A DNA stretch of 64,000 bases from Mesobacillus jeotgali (GTDB lineage: Bacteria; Bacillota; Bacilli; Bacillales; Cytobacillaceae): NCBI RefSeq assembly GCF_002874535.1, contig NZ_CP025025.1:2341526-2405525 (forward strand), in the 5' to 3' direction. Under the pieces are notes generated by a model that saw nothing but the letters and a program-made list of their open reading frames with translations, had not been told where the DNA came from and did no database searches. This document shows positions 1 through 8,035 of this stretch, one piece after another; positions within the stretch are counted from its first letter, which is position 1, and every line of letters starts with the position of its first letter. Made by a program: the position numbers and the translations under genes.

Positions 1-427
1 TTAAATTCGTCAGTATGACAAAATCTCTTCCAATCGCATTGACCTTCCCTGAGGTTTCCCAAGTAGCACCTTGAAGCTCAAAATAGACTATTACTTCTTG
101 ATTCCGTTTCATCTTAAAGAACTTCTTTAAAATCAAAGTTTTTTTAAATTCAGGAACAGCATTCGCCAGTGTTTGGAGGTTTTTTTGTTCCAGGTATTCG
201 GCTATGATCTTATTCTCTTCTAGTGATGTTGCACTTGGTGGAGAAGTAATTTGATCACCGACTTCATGAATAGGATCTAGATTCCTGACTTCATTCTTTC
301 TGTCTTCTAACAGATTTTTCAAATAATCCGAATGACGCATACCTGTTTTCAACGGATTTCCCCCATTCGAACGAATTTTCCCATTATCATATGAGGCAAA
401 TATCATAAACGTCAAAGCAATTGGCAA
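1..427 (-). CDS. Hypothetical secreted or membrane-anchored protein (3' end outside window)
   Basis: An open frame on the minus strand runs off the left edge without a stop; about 142 residues are visible. It opens with a short hydrophobic stretch (PIALTFMIFAS) and then turns hydrophilic, which suggests a signal peptide or N-terminal anchor. The middle is charged and ends in a more compact part (EVIVYFELQGATWETSGKV, IGRDFVILTNL) that could be a small beta fold. I chose the TTG at 427 because GAGGTG precedes it at 9 bases; an in-frame ATG at 445 has no ribosome binding site. The gene is divergent from the membrane protein pair that begins at 486. I do not recognise the family. Confidence 0.6.
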   Translation of the reverse strand, partial: MPIALTFMIFASYDNGKIRSNGGNPLKTGMRHSDYLKNLLEDRKNEVRNLDPIHEVGDQITSPPSATSLEENKIIAEYLEQKNLQTLANAVPEFKKTLILKKFFKMKRNQEVIVYFELQGATWETSGKVNAIGRDFVILTNL

Positions 428-485
428 AAAATTCAAACACCTCATATTCAGTTATGAATACATTGAAGATAAGAGGTGATGTGTC

Positions 486-902
486 ATGCCGGAATGGATA
501 GTGATTTTTTACCCAATTAACTTCTTGTCCGCATACGTTCTATATATCTTTCTATATAATCGAAGAAAACAAATCGGTTTTCATTTAGGAATGAACATAA
601 CCATGGTGGCTGCTGGAGGTTTGGCTCTAGGGACAGGGATTGTTTTTATCAACTTGTATCCTTTTTACTTTTTGGAGGCGACCTTGTTTTCGGTGATCAT
701 AGGTGGTGTTTCAGGTATTTTATTTGGCAACCTCTTTGACTATCAAACCTTATTGTCTGGTTATATAACTGGGTTAATGATGGGAATCATGGCGCCTATG
801 GTTGGAGCTGCCGCATATGAAGGTATTATGTTTTTAATCATGATCGAGATTTTCATCCTCAGTTCTTTTTGCATATCGGCTTCCTCGGCCTACAAAACCT
901 GA
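486..902 (+). CDS. Small integral membrane protein, paralogue of the next gene
   Basis: 138 residues, almost entirely hydrophobic, with about four membrane segments (around residues 5-22, 36-58, 62-82 and 88-128). AAGAGGTGAT precedes the ATG. The third and fourth segments contain glycine-rich runs (GGVSGILFGNLFD, GYITGLMMGIMAPMVGAA) that recur in the following gene at the same relative position, so the two look like a tandem duplication. They are 23 bases apart and presumably cotranscribed. I cannot name the family or function; a heteromeric membrane complex is one possibility. Confidence 0.75.
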   Translation: MPEWIVIFYPINFLSAYVLYIFLYNRRKQIGFHLGMNITMVAAGGLALGTGIVFINLYPFYFLEATLFSVIIGGVSGILFGNLFDYQTLLSGYITGLMMGIMAPMVGAAAYEGIMFLIMIEIFILSSFCISASSAYKT

Positions 903-925
903 TTCATTAATTTGGAGGGTCTCAT

Positions 926-1387
926 ATGCTGACATTATTAATCTCCATAACTATCATTAATTTTGTAATTGGAGCCTGGCTATATTATGTACTTCGGAAA
1001 TCGAGATTGCTGTTTAGTGACAGGTTCGGATATACAGCTTCCTATTTTGCAAGCAGCACACTGGGACTAGTTGCTTCACTAAATTTCATACTTCTCTTCC
1101 CTGACCATTTCGAGATTGTTGGTGTGCTTAACATTTTACTTGGTATCACAATCGGTTTTTTATATGGCTCAATGTTGAATGCGCAATCATTGATTGCAGG
1201 GATTTATAACGGGAGCATAAGTGCAATAATGGGAACGATGCTGGGATTGGTGGTAAAAAATCCAGCTATTTGCGGGCTTCCTGGTACCATTGCCTCCGAA
1301 CAAGTAATGATGATCTTCTTTGCCATTTTCAGTCTGTGTATCCTGGTAATATCTGCTATTTTGCTACTATTTTCTTTTAAAGCATGA
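926..1387 (+). CDS. Small integral membrane protein, paralogue of the preceding gene
   Basis: 153 residues with about four or five predicted membrane segments. GGAGGGTCTCAT precedes the ATG. The layout matches the upstream protein: a hydrophobic N-terminus, a short basic loop (LRKSRLLFSDRFG), then LNILLGITIGFLYGSMLNAQSLIAGIYNG, which aligns with the VIIGGVSGILFGNLFDYQ region of its neighbour. It is the last gene before a 52-bp repeat array and a shared bidirectional terminator at 1682-1709. Function unknown. Confidence 0.75.
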   Translation: MLTLLISITIINFVIGAWLYYVLRKSRLLFSDRFGYTASYFASSTLGLVASLNFILLFPDHFEIVGVLNILLGITIGFLYGSMLNAQSLIAGIYNGSISAIMGTMLGLVVKNPAICGLPGTIASEQVMMIFFAIFSLCILVISAILLLFSFKA

Positions 1388-1427
1388 ATTCATTTGGATA
1401 GGAGACACTGCTTACGGTCTCATTTTT

Positions 1428-1635
1428 GAGCTTTATGTGACCTTTACGCGAGCGTTCCTCTGTTTATCGTCACATTAGAGAGCTTTATATGACCTTAACG
1501 AGAGCCTTTCTCTGTTTATCGTCACATTTTTGAGCTTAATGTGACCTTAACGAGAGCCTTTCTTTGTTTATCGTCACATTAATGAGCTTAATGTGACCTT
1601 AACGCGAAGGTTTCGCTATTTATGGGCACATTAAT
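1428..1635 (+). repeat. Tandem array of four 52-bp hairpin units
   Basis: Units start at 1428, 1480, 1532 and 1584, exactly 52 bp apart, and a degenerate fifth begins near 1636. Each has outer arms TGTGAC and GTCACA, and an inner AAC-G-AGAG / CTCT-GTT stem around a CCTTT loop, so each unit can fold into a long imperfect stem-loop. The last unit is the most diverged. The array lies between the stop codon of the membrane protein at 1387 and the terminator at 1682, so it should be in that transcript's 3' UTR. Confidence 0.9.
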
Positions 1636-1681
1636 TAACTTAAAGTTGCACTTAGCCGAATGATAGTCAGTAGCAAAAGAC

Positions 1682-1709
1682 AAAAGCAGCCTGAATTCAG
1701 GCTGCTTTT
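1682..1709. terminator. Bidirectional terminator
   Basis: A perfect 28-bp palindrome, AAAAGCAGCCTGAA followed by its inverse, with A/T runs on both sides. It sits between the converging membrane-protein pair and the nucleotidyltransferase remnant. Confidence 0.85.
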
Positions 1710-1711
1710 AT

Positions 1712-2424
1712 CTACTCTACAGAAAAGCCGTCAAATAATTTTCCCCCATAAGGTTTTAATACCCGTTCGGCCATTTCTACGACGATCTCTTTATTACCAT
1801 TTCTGTAATACTGTGAAAATGCTTCTACAAATTTTCCAGAAAAAACGGGGTCATAATGATTTAATTCCCTCACTACCCATTTTGATTTACCGACCCAACG
1901 CTTGTTTGTCCTCAACACAAATTCCTGCAGCTGTTCAGCGAGCGTCCCTGCAATAATGAGTTCTTCCGCATCATTGTTTGACCCAATGAAATCATCAAGC
2001 GTATCGGTAATGAAATATCGTTTAAACTCGATCTCTTTCTTGGTCCACACCTCTGGTCCTAGCTCGATTATTCTTTTAGCTTCATTAATTAATTTTGGCA
2101 AGTAATCACTTTTCTTAATAACAGTTCCTTCTGCAACCATTCTCGGCAAGCTTGGTCTAGCCCTTTTTACATCACTCTCAAAGAAAAGCTGATAGGACTG
2201 TAAATTATGGACGAAAACCTCGATCGGCCACCCAAAAGCAATTACTGACTCTCTGTAAGCTGAGGGGATATCCTTATCGAAGATCACGATATCCAAGTCA
2301 GATGTCTCAGTTGCTTCTCCCTGGTTACACTCCCGGCCAGCAGTGCTGCGCCACAGTCCGGGAAGCGCTCCTCCACAAACTTTTGTGCTGCTTCAAAAGC
2401 TGATAATCTAGCATGCATATTCAT
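1712..2424 (-). pseudogene. Nucleotidyltransferase (aminoglycoside/kanamycin type), frameshifted
   Basis: A minus-strand gene of about 237 codons is broken near its 5' end. The first part starts at ATG 2424 behind AGGGAGGACTTT and reads to LLAGSVTR, where it leaves frame. The second part is open from about 2318 to the stop at 1712 and reads ETSDLDIVIFDKD and onward. Together they form the GS-x(n)-SDLD-x-x-I nucleotide-binding motif of the DNA polymerase beta-like nucleotidyltransferase superfamily. The break is in a CCC run (plus strand) at 2319-2321; one extra C would restore GSVTRGEATETSDLD. The C-terminal ~150 residues are helical, as in small-molecule nucleotidyltransferases. Either a recent pseudogene or a homopolymer sequencing error. 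The substrate is unknown. Confidence 0.8.
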
Positions 2425-2564
2425 TTGCAAAGTCCTCCCTTAACTATTCATAAGGTTATTATTGGTTATAACTCAAAATTTGTCGACAATATTGAGAATG
2501 TTTTATAAGACAATTTCAGTGGTATCCTACAGTATAAAAGTTGTGGAATCAGGAGGATATAATT

Positions 2565-3074
2565 ATGTCATTTTCACTAAATAAATTGTTTATACCTGCA
2601 GGATTGGCAGTTTTGCTCATCACTGGATGCAACAGCAATGAGGCTGAGCAAGGTGCAAAAGAGTTAGAAGAGGAAACAAAGAATGCTGCTCAAGCAACAG
2701 AGGAAAAATCAAAGGAAGTAGTGGATAAAGTGAAAGAAGAGGCTCCGGGAATCATCCAGAACATGAAAGATACGTATAAAGAAAGTGAACAAGAAGTTAA
2801 AGACAACACTCTCCAGGCTGGCGATAAGGCTACTGTACAAAAAAATGCCTACCTCGCACTTACACCGGAAGCATATGACGAGCTCTATCAGTTGATTGAA
2901 ATTAATGATGTAGAAGGTGTAGACAAGATCGTTAAGGAAAACAAAGTTAAAGAAATCATGCAAGACAGTGAAGTAGAAATTTTAGAAAGAGAGATTAGAC
3001 GGACGAAGGTAAAAATGAAAGATTCCGGTGAAGAAGGATACCTGCCAACCACACTGCTTGAACCTGTTAAATAG
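2565..3074 (+). CDS. Lipoprotein with coiled-coil linker and SH3-like C-terminus
   Basis: 169 residues. The start is ATG 2565, seven bases after AGGAGG; an upstream in-frame start at 2541 would include the ribosome binding site. The signal peptide ends in a lipobox (LLITGC), so the cysteine should be lipidated and the protein held on the outer face of the membrane. Residues ~30-85 are charged and helical (EEETKNAAQATEEKSKEVVDK). The C-terminal ~85 residues (GDKATVQKNAYLAL onward, ending EEGYLPTTLLEP) look like a small SH3-type beta domain. TTGTCG and TTATAA 17 bases apart upstream (about 2478-2506) could be its promoter. Single-gene unit closed by the terminator at 3082. Function unknown. Confidence 0.75.
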   Translation: MSFSLNKLFIPAGLAVLLITGCNSNEAEQGAKELEEETKNAAQATEEKSKEVVDKVKEEAPGIIQNMKDTYKESEQEVKDNTLQAGDKATVQKNAYLALTPEAYDELYQLIEINDVEGVDKIVKENKVKEIMQDSEVEILEREIRRTKVKMKDSGEEGYLPTTLLEPVK

Positions 3075-3081
3075 CTAGATC

Positions 3082-3111
3082 AAGACCCTGACTGATATCA
3101 GGGTCTTTTTT
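3082..3111 (+). terminator. Rho-independent terminator
   Basis: AAGACCCTGA, a short loop, TCAGGGTCTT, then a run of seven T, directly after the lipoprotein gene. Confidence 0.9.
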
Positions 3112-3118
3112 TCGACTA

Positions 3119-3601
3119 TTATTTTGCTGTAAATGTATCTGGCATTACAACAGCGATAACTTCTCCTTTAGCACACAGTGTTTCCCCGGCATAGACTTCT
3201 GTTTCAACTCGATATTTTTTGGGATGGATCTCATGTACGGTCCCTATTGCTTTTAATGCTGTTCCCTGAGGAGTCGGCTTCATAAAATCGACATGTAAGG
3301 ATGCTGTTACAAATCTTGGAGGTTCTGCACCCTCTCCTGGTTCATATCCATTTTTTCGATGAAGGTAGAGTGCAGCCGAACCAGTGCCATGGCAATCAAC
3401 AAAAGAACCAATGACGCCTCCATAGACGAAACCCGGCAGTGCCATATGTTCTTTTTTAGGATTGTAGATTGATATTGTCTGGTCTCCATCCCAGCCTGTC
3501 CGGAAATGATGTCCGTGCTCATTCATCCTCCCGCATCCATAGCACCACGAGAAGTCCTCCGGGTATTCATCCTGGATGGCTTTCAACACTTTTTCTTCCA
3601 C
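3119..3601 (-). CDS. PaaI-like hotdog-fold thioesterase
   Basis: 160 residues. GTG start behind AAGGGGG at 8 bases. The FVYGGVIGSFVDCHGTGSAALY segment (about residues 58-80) matches the hotdog helix with its G-G-x-x-x-x-x-x-D signature, and ASLHVDFMKPTPQGTALKAIGTVHEI is the matching beta strand pair of acyl-CoA thioesterase family proteins. The N-terminal WCYGCGRMNEHGHHF motif (two Cys and several His) is common in small Bacillus members of this family and might bind metal or be structural. Probably a cytoplasmic acyl-CoA thioesterase; substrate unknown. Divergent from the aldo/keto reductase. Confidence 0.8.
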   Translation of the reverse strand: MEEKVLKAIQDEYPEDFSWCYGCGRMNEHGHHFRTGWDGDQTISIYNPKKEHMALPGFVYGGVIGSFVDCHGTGSAALYLHRKNGYEPGEGAEPPRFVTASLHVDFMKPTPQGTALKAIGTVHEIHPKKYRVETEVYAGETLCAKGEVIAVVMPDTFTAK

Positions 3602-3778
3602 CTGCGTTTCCCCCTTGTCAATCCGTTATCTATAATACTTTCTTCTTTTGTTCTTTGAATTCCTTTAATTAATTCGAATTCCTTTCTTGGTGTATACAAT
3701 GGATGTGTTAGTGCAACATAGTTTTGTTCAAACCGTTCAAATGATAAGATTGACGTAAATTATTTTAGGGGTGTTGGA

Positions 3779-4696
3779 ATGAAGTACAGACGCTTAGGCA
3801 AAACAAACCTAGATATTTCTGTAATTGGAATCGGAACTTGGCAGTATGGCGGTGAATGGGGAAAGGATTTCGGTCAGTTTGAGGTCGATGCGATCCTGGA
3901 TAAAGCAAATGAAGAAGGAATCAACTTCCTTGATACAGCAGAATGTTATGGTGATCACTTATCTGAAAGTCTTATTGGAGATTACTTGAGCCGGAACAAT
4001 CGCGAAGACTGGATCGTAGCAACTAAATTCGGTCATCATTTTCATGGTAATTTTGAAAGGACACGTCACTGGAATGCAAATGAAGTACTAAAGCAGCTGG
4101 ATGCTTCTTTGAAGGCACTAAGAACTGATTACATAGACTTATACCAGGCTCATTCTTGCACAGATGAAGAATTCAACAACGATGAACTATGGACAATGCT
4201 CGATAAACAAGTGGAAAAAGGAAAAATACGCAACCTGGGAATCTCACTGCGTTCGAATGAAGAAAGTTACCAAACTGACAACGCTTCAGAAGTGAACGCA
4301 GGTGCAATTCAGGTCGTCTACAACCGACTGGACCGTAAGCCTGAAGAGAACATCTTCCCTTCTAGCCAAAAGCAAAACCTTGGGGTACTGGCACGGGTTC
4401 CGCTGGCAAGTGGATATTTAAGCGGTAAATATAAACCAGGTGCGACCTTCAGGGCTGACGATGTTCGCTCCAAACATGACAGCGAAGAAACAGCGATTCT
4501 ACTCAAACAGGTGGAGGAAATACACAAAAACGAAGTTCCCGAAGGTGTTCCTATGGCAACGTGGGCATTAGCTTGGGTTTTGAGACACCCTGCAGTCACT
4601 GCAGTAATTCCTGGCTGCAAGACACCAGAACAGGTGGAACTCAATGCAAAAGCAGCACTACTGGCCGAGGATAACCACCCTCAGAGTCAAAAATAA
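3779..4696 (+). CDS. Aldo/keto reductase
   Basis: 305 residues, the normal size for the family. The catalytic tetrad is visible: D52 and Y57 in FLDTAECYG, K83 in ATKFG, and H125 in YQAHS. Near the C-terminus VTAVIPGCKTPEQVELNAKA is the NADP-binding signature. It should reduce aldehydes or ketones with NADPH in the cytoplasm. The general layout (LGKTNLDISVIGIGTWQYGGEWG) resembles the IolS/YhdN subgroup rather than the short single-domain reductases. Single gene; no pathway partner adjacent. Substrate not predictable. Confidence 0.88.
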   Translation: MKYRRLGKTNLDISVIGIGTWQYGGEWGKDFGQFEVDAILDKANEEGINFLDTAECYGDHLSESLIGDYLSRNNREDWIVATKFGHHFHGNFERTRHWNANEVLKQLDASLKALRTDYIDLYQAHSCTDEEFNNDELWTMLDKQVEKGKIRNLGISLRSNEESYQTDNASEVNAGAIQVVYNRLDRKPEENIFPSSQKQNLGVLARVPLASGYLSGKYKPGATFRADDVRSKHDSEETAILLKQVEEIHKNEVPEGVPMATWALAWVLRHPAVTAVIPGCKTPEQVELNAKAALLAEDNHPQSQK

Positions 4697-4706
4697 TTCG
4701 TTTTTT

Positions 4707-4727
4707 GCCCCGGCATGTTGCTGGGGC
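4707..4727 (+). terminator. Likely terminator of the aldo/keto reductase
   Basis: GCCCC-loop-GGGGC hairpin 11 bases after the stop codon, followed by ATTTATG rather than a clean T run, so a weak call. Confidence 0.5.
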
Positions 4728-4800
4728 ATTTATGTTATGAAGACTTTACAAGAGGCTGGCACCCGATGAATCTTTGCATCACTCTTCTAATTTTTAAGAT

Positions 4801-5406
4801 TTACTTATACAAATTCAATCTATATACTAAAAACCTTTCATTTGGATTGTTTTCAGGCAGGTTCATTTCATAAACCAGCTCGAACGGTGTTTGCTTTTCC
4901 AAATAAAATATATAGTCTTCAGATGGATAATATAGAATCAGATCGATTTCCCTTTGATATTGTTCATAAGAAATCATGATGTTTTTTACGACATTGGTCA
5001 GGATTTGAACTGTAAAAGGATTAAAGAAATAAAATTTGTTTTCATTAGACGAAATTCCATATTCTTCTGCCAGAACACAATAAAAATTAATTCTATCTGC
5101 TCGGTTTCGATAGTTCTTTAAGTAACTTTGTTTATTTTCGAGAGCTTCAATGTAGAATGTTTCATTCATTTCAACACCGACGACATTTGTGTTGAAATGG
5201 TGGTTAAGATAAAAGTTCAATCTCCCTTTTCCACATCCAAAATCAACAATATGATCATTACTGCTAATATTGTATTCATTGAAAAATAAATCAAGCGCAC
5301 TATATGGAGTGGGTTCATAGCGATGGTAATGCAATGAAGTCATGAACCCTCTTTGTTCACCAGTTGTCTTGATATTCAGCAATTTATCCATTTGTTGCTC
5401 ATTCAT
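4801..5406 (-). CDS. Class I SAM-dependent methyltransferase
   Basis: 201 residues from the ATG at 5406, which has GGAG 9 bases upstream; an ATG at 5421 overlaps that site. DHIVDFGCGKGRLNFYL (about residues 51-67) is the glycine-rich SAM-binding motif I, and VVGVEMNE is motif II with the ribose-binding acidic residue. The C-terminal half (FYFFNPFTVQILTNVVKNI) has the FNPF motif seen in some RNA and small-molecule methyltransferases, so it could act as a nucleophile-orienting NPP(F/Y)-like loop. Substrate unknown. It lies tail-to-head with the MazG gene, 85 bases away. Confidence 0.82.
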   Translation of the reverse strand: MNEQQMDKLLNIKTTGEQRGFMTSLHYHRYEPTPYSALDLFFNEYNISSNDHIVDFGCGKGRLNFYLNHHFNTNVVGVEMNETFYIEALENKQSYLKNYRNRADRINFYCVLAEEYGISSNENKFYFFNPFTVQILTNVVKNIMISYEQYQREIDLILYYPSEDYIFYLEKQTPFELVYEMNLPENNPNERFLVYRLNLYK

Positions 5407-5490
5407 AAAATTGAACTCCATTCATTAAGGGTCTCAAAAAATAATGTAAATAAACCCTATTTAGAAGCAAAATAACGAGAAAAATTTTTC

Positions 5491-5859
5491 CTAAAGATCT
5501 TTGTTTTTCCGAACCCGTACTTCTAACATTTTTTCGTAGAAGCTTTCTTCCAGATCTATATCAAAATAATTATAGAACTTCAATAGATATGCAAGGCAAT
5601 CAGCCAGTTCTTTGCCTATATCCTGTTTGATGCTTTCTTTGGCGATTGTGAACGCCTCATCTTCATTCATACCCTCCTGTACCCTACTTTGCGTAAGGTT
5701 AAAGGCCTTCCTCAGTTCTTCCGCCACTTCTGCTACTTCCGTAGTCAGCAGTAAATAATTATTCAGGAGTGATTCCCTGCTCTTGGTATAGTTATCAGAA
5801 TTGATTTCCCAGCCCATTTCTTTTTGATAATCCTTCGTATATGCTTGTAACTCTTTCAT
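5491..5859 (-). CDS. MazG-like NTP pyrophosphohydrolase
   Basis: 122 residues, a single all-alpha MazG domain. Metal-binding acidic residues are in TTEVAEVAEELRKAF (E41, E44, E47, E48) and in KELADCLAYL (E84, D87), matching the ExxE...ExxD pattern. Members hydrolyse (d)NTPs to (d)NMP and pyrophosphate, often as house-cleaning enzymes. AGAGGTGGGG precedes the ATG. Upstream of the methyltransferase on the same strand, so possibly cotranscribed, though the pairing has no obvious functional meaning. Confidence 0.85.
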   Translation of the reverse strand: MKELQAYTKDYQKEMGWEINSDNYTKSRESLLNNYLLLTTEVAEVAEELRKAFNLTQSRVQEGMNEDEAFTIAKESIKQDIGKELADCLAYLLKFYNYFDIDLEESFYEKMLEVRVRKNKDL

Positions 5860-5975
5860 TTCCCCACCTCTTTATGTAAAATTACCGTGTTATGCTGTTG
5901 CATACATAGGTTTATTTTAACTTAAAGGCAGATAATTCAACATATCTATAATTATGAAGAGAATAGGAGCTAAGG

Positions 5976-7313
5976 ATGTTTTCGAAAAATATGAACAGAA
6001 ATAGAGCTGTGGTTGTAGGTGGTGGTATTGCGGGCAAGCTGGCTGCACGTGTACTGTCTGAGTTTTTCAAAGAAGTTATATTAATAGAAAAAGATAAGAA
6101 AAATGATCATGTCACCAATAGAAAAGGGGTTCCGCAAGGTAATCTGGGGCATGTTTTGCTGAAAAGCGGAGAAGAGATTATAGAGGAGCTTTTCCCAGGA
6201 ATCTTTCAGGAATTATCTCGAAATGGAGCCAAGAAAACGGACTTCGCGGGCGATCTCTTATGGTCACATCACGGTACCCAAAAGCTCCGATTTGATTCAA
6301 ACGTGTTCATTAGCCAGCAGAGCCGACCTCTACTTGAGTGGCAGATCCAGCATAGACTGGAAAAAATACCGAATATCGATTTTCGATTCGGGTGCAAGGT
6401 GCAGAATCTTAAATTCAATAACGATGAAATGAACACCATTGTCATCGAGGAAAAAACCGGAGCCGTAACGGAGCTTTTAGCGGATTTAGTAATTGATGCG
6501 TCAGGTGCTGCATCGCTTCATAACGAATGGCTAAGGGACTCAGGATACGGGATTCCGACCAAAACAGAAATCAAGGTAGATTTATTTTATGCCAGCATGG
6601 TCTTTAAGAAACTTTCTCATGAATCTATTAATTGGCACAGTCTCCTCGCTTATCCCAATCCACCAGAAGTCGAACGTGGCGGCATGATTTCCCCTATCGA
6701 AGGTAATCGTATGCTAGTTACCCTGATTGGTTACGGCACGAAAGAAGTGCCTAAAGATATAGATAGCTTCCTGGAATATGCAGTGACGCTTGATCAACCT
6801 GAGTTTTATGAATTGATTAAAAGTGAATCACCACTCTCTGAGGATATACAAATATACCGGTTTCCTGCCCTCCGACGTTATCACTTTGAAAAACAAAGAA
6901 ATTTTCCAACCGGTTTGTTGGTAATTGGCGACTCTTTTTGCCGGGTTGACCCTGTTTTTGCACAGGGAATGAGCCTCGCTGCTATGGAAGCCAAGGCTTT
7001 AAGAGAACTATTAATGCATGGGTTAAACAAGAAACAACTAACAAAAAGCTATCATAAAAAAGTTAGCAGGATTCTGTATATTCCCTGGCTGATCGCTTTA
7101 ACAGAAGACTTTCGATTCCGAACAACGACCGGAAGAAAACCAATAGGCCTTCCCATTTTGCAATGGTATGTAAAAAAAGTCGTGACGGCTTGCTCTCATA
7201 ACGAACATGTTTACAAGCGATTCATTCAGGTGCTACATTTAAAATCGCATCCAATCATTCTTGCTCATCCCCGTATTCTTGCTAAGGTGTTAAAAACCAC
7301 TAAATGTACTTAA
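5976..7313 (+). CDS. FAD-dependent oxidoreductase (monooxygenase/halogenase-like)
   Basis: 445 residues. The N-terminal AVVVGGGIAGKLAARVL (residues 11-27) is the Rossmann GxGxxG FAD motif, with E38 in LIEKD positioned for ribose. The second FAD motif, LLVIGDSFCRVDPVFAQGMSLA, is near residue 315. This two-motif layout is typical of aromatic-ring hydroxylases, squalene-monooxygenase-like enzymes, geranylgeranyl reductases and flavin halogenases. The halogenase WxWxIP motif was not seen. Strong ribosome binding site AGGAGCTAAGG. Single gene; substrate unknown. Confidence 0.82.
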   Translation: MFSKNMNRNRAVVVGGGIAGKLAARVLSEFFKEVILIEKDKKNDHVTNRKGVPQGNLGHVLLKSGEEIIEELFPGIFQELSRNGAKKTDFAGDLLWSHHGTQKLRFDSNVFISQQSRPLLEWQIQHRLEKIPNIDFRFGCKVQNLKFNNDEMNTIVIEEKTGAVTELLADLVIDASGAASLHNEWLRDSGYGIPTKTEIKVDLFYASMVFKKLSHESINWHSLLAYPNPPEVERGGMISPIEGNRMLVTLIGYGTKEVPKDIDSFLEYAVTLDQPEFYELIKSESPLSEDIQIYRFPALRRYHFEKQRNFPTGLLVIGDSFCRVDPVFAQGMSLAAMEAKALRELLMHGLNKKQLTKSYHKKVSRILYIPWLIALTEDFRFRTTTGRKPIGLPILQWYVKKVVTACSHNEHVYKRFIQVLHLKSHPIILAHPRILAKVLKTTKCT

Positions 7314-7315
7314 TT

Positions 7316-7345
7316 GAACCCTCGTTTATCAGGAATTAGGGGTTC
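7316..7345 (+). repeat. Hairpin GAACCC...GGGTTC (copy 1)
   Basis: A short stem with a 17-base loop three bases after the oxidoreductase stop. The loop contains TTATCAGGA, which is also found in a similar hairpin at 8007-8035. It may act as a weak terminator. Confidence 0.45.
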
Positions 7346-7522
7346 TCTTTGGAAGTGCGAAATCGTAATTAACAGTACAAGTAATGTAGAAAAAAGCATG
7401 GGGATTAGCAATTAAATCATCAAGCTTTTTAATTTCTGAATTTTATAATTCAAAGTCGTTATGATGGAATTACACTTTCATTTTTAGATGGAGAGTTTTT
7501 AAGTAAATACCCGATCTGATAA

Positions 7523-7712
7523 ATAGGCGGAAAAATTCCGCTTAATAAGTAAATTGCGCTGAAAAAAGACTAAATAGACGGAGAAATTCCGTCTATTGAT
7601 TCGAAAAACACTAATTTGGTGGAATTTGCTTGGTATAAGAGAAAAAACTCCGCTTATTTAGCCAAAAACGTGCTCCATTCTGAATATAACCGGAAAAACT
7701 CCGCTTATTTTA
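7523..7712 (+). repeat. Array of four ATAAGCGGA-type hairpins
   Basis: Four short palindromes, each of the form ATAxxCGGAxAAATTCCGxxTAT, start at 7523, 7574, 7635 and 7686 (spacings 51, 61 and 51). The stems vary by compensating changes, for example ATAGACGG pairing with CCGTCTAT against ATAAxxGG pairing with CCGCTTAT, so the pairing rather than the sequence is kept. The array lies in the 1-kb gap between the oxidoreductase and the cREC gene and probably in the oxidoreductase 3' UTR. An open frame through it (7616-7813) has no ribosome binding site and is not called. Confidence 0.8.
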
Positions 7713-7937
7713 CTTTCGCTGATTTCTTATTTATGGACCAGACTTCTTTCTGCTGGTGTATCTATTTTATGTTTGGAAATTTGCAATTCCTATCAAATTC
7801 AAGGAAGTATTAGCAAGCGTTTTAGCATGTAAACAACAGCATGAGAATGTCCATTCCCACTTTATTAATTTGCATGCTAATTACAGTGTTAATTATCAAA
7901 TAAAATTGACATAAACGTTCCTATACCAATAAAAAAC

Positions 7938-7969
7938 AGCATGCTAAATCGTAAGCGATTTAACATGCT
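7938..7969 (+). terminator. Strong hairpin with T-rich tail
   Basis: AGCATGCTAAATCG and CGATTTAACATGCT pair over 14 positions with one mismatch around TAAG. TTTGATTTG and a run of eight T follow. Best candidate for the end of the oxidoreductase transcript; if so, the 3' UTR is over 600 bases and includes the hairpin array. Confidence 0.6.
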
Positions 7970-8006
7970 ATTTGATTTGTTTTTTCGCGTTTTGCACCCC
8001 ACAAGA

Positions 8007-8035
8007 GAACCCGTTATTATCAGGAGCGGGGGTTC
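8007..8035 (+). repeat. Hairpin GAACCC...GGGTTC (copy 2)
   Basis: Same stem as at 7316-7345, with the same ATTATCAGGA core in the loop. Confidence 0.45.

Noticed and set aside
1428-1635. Possible CRISPR array
   Set aside because: The units are contiguous with no unique spacers, each unit is itself a hairpin, and no cas genes are present.
7616-7813. 65-codon plus-strand frame rich in KNSAY
   Set aside because: The KNSAY segments are translations of the hairpin repeats; no ribosome binding site.
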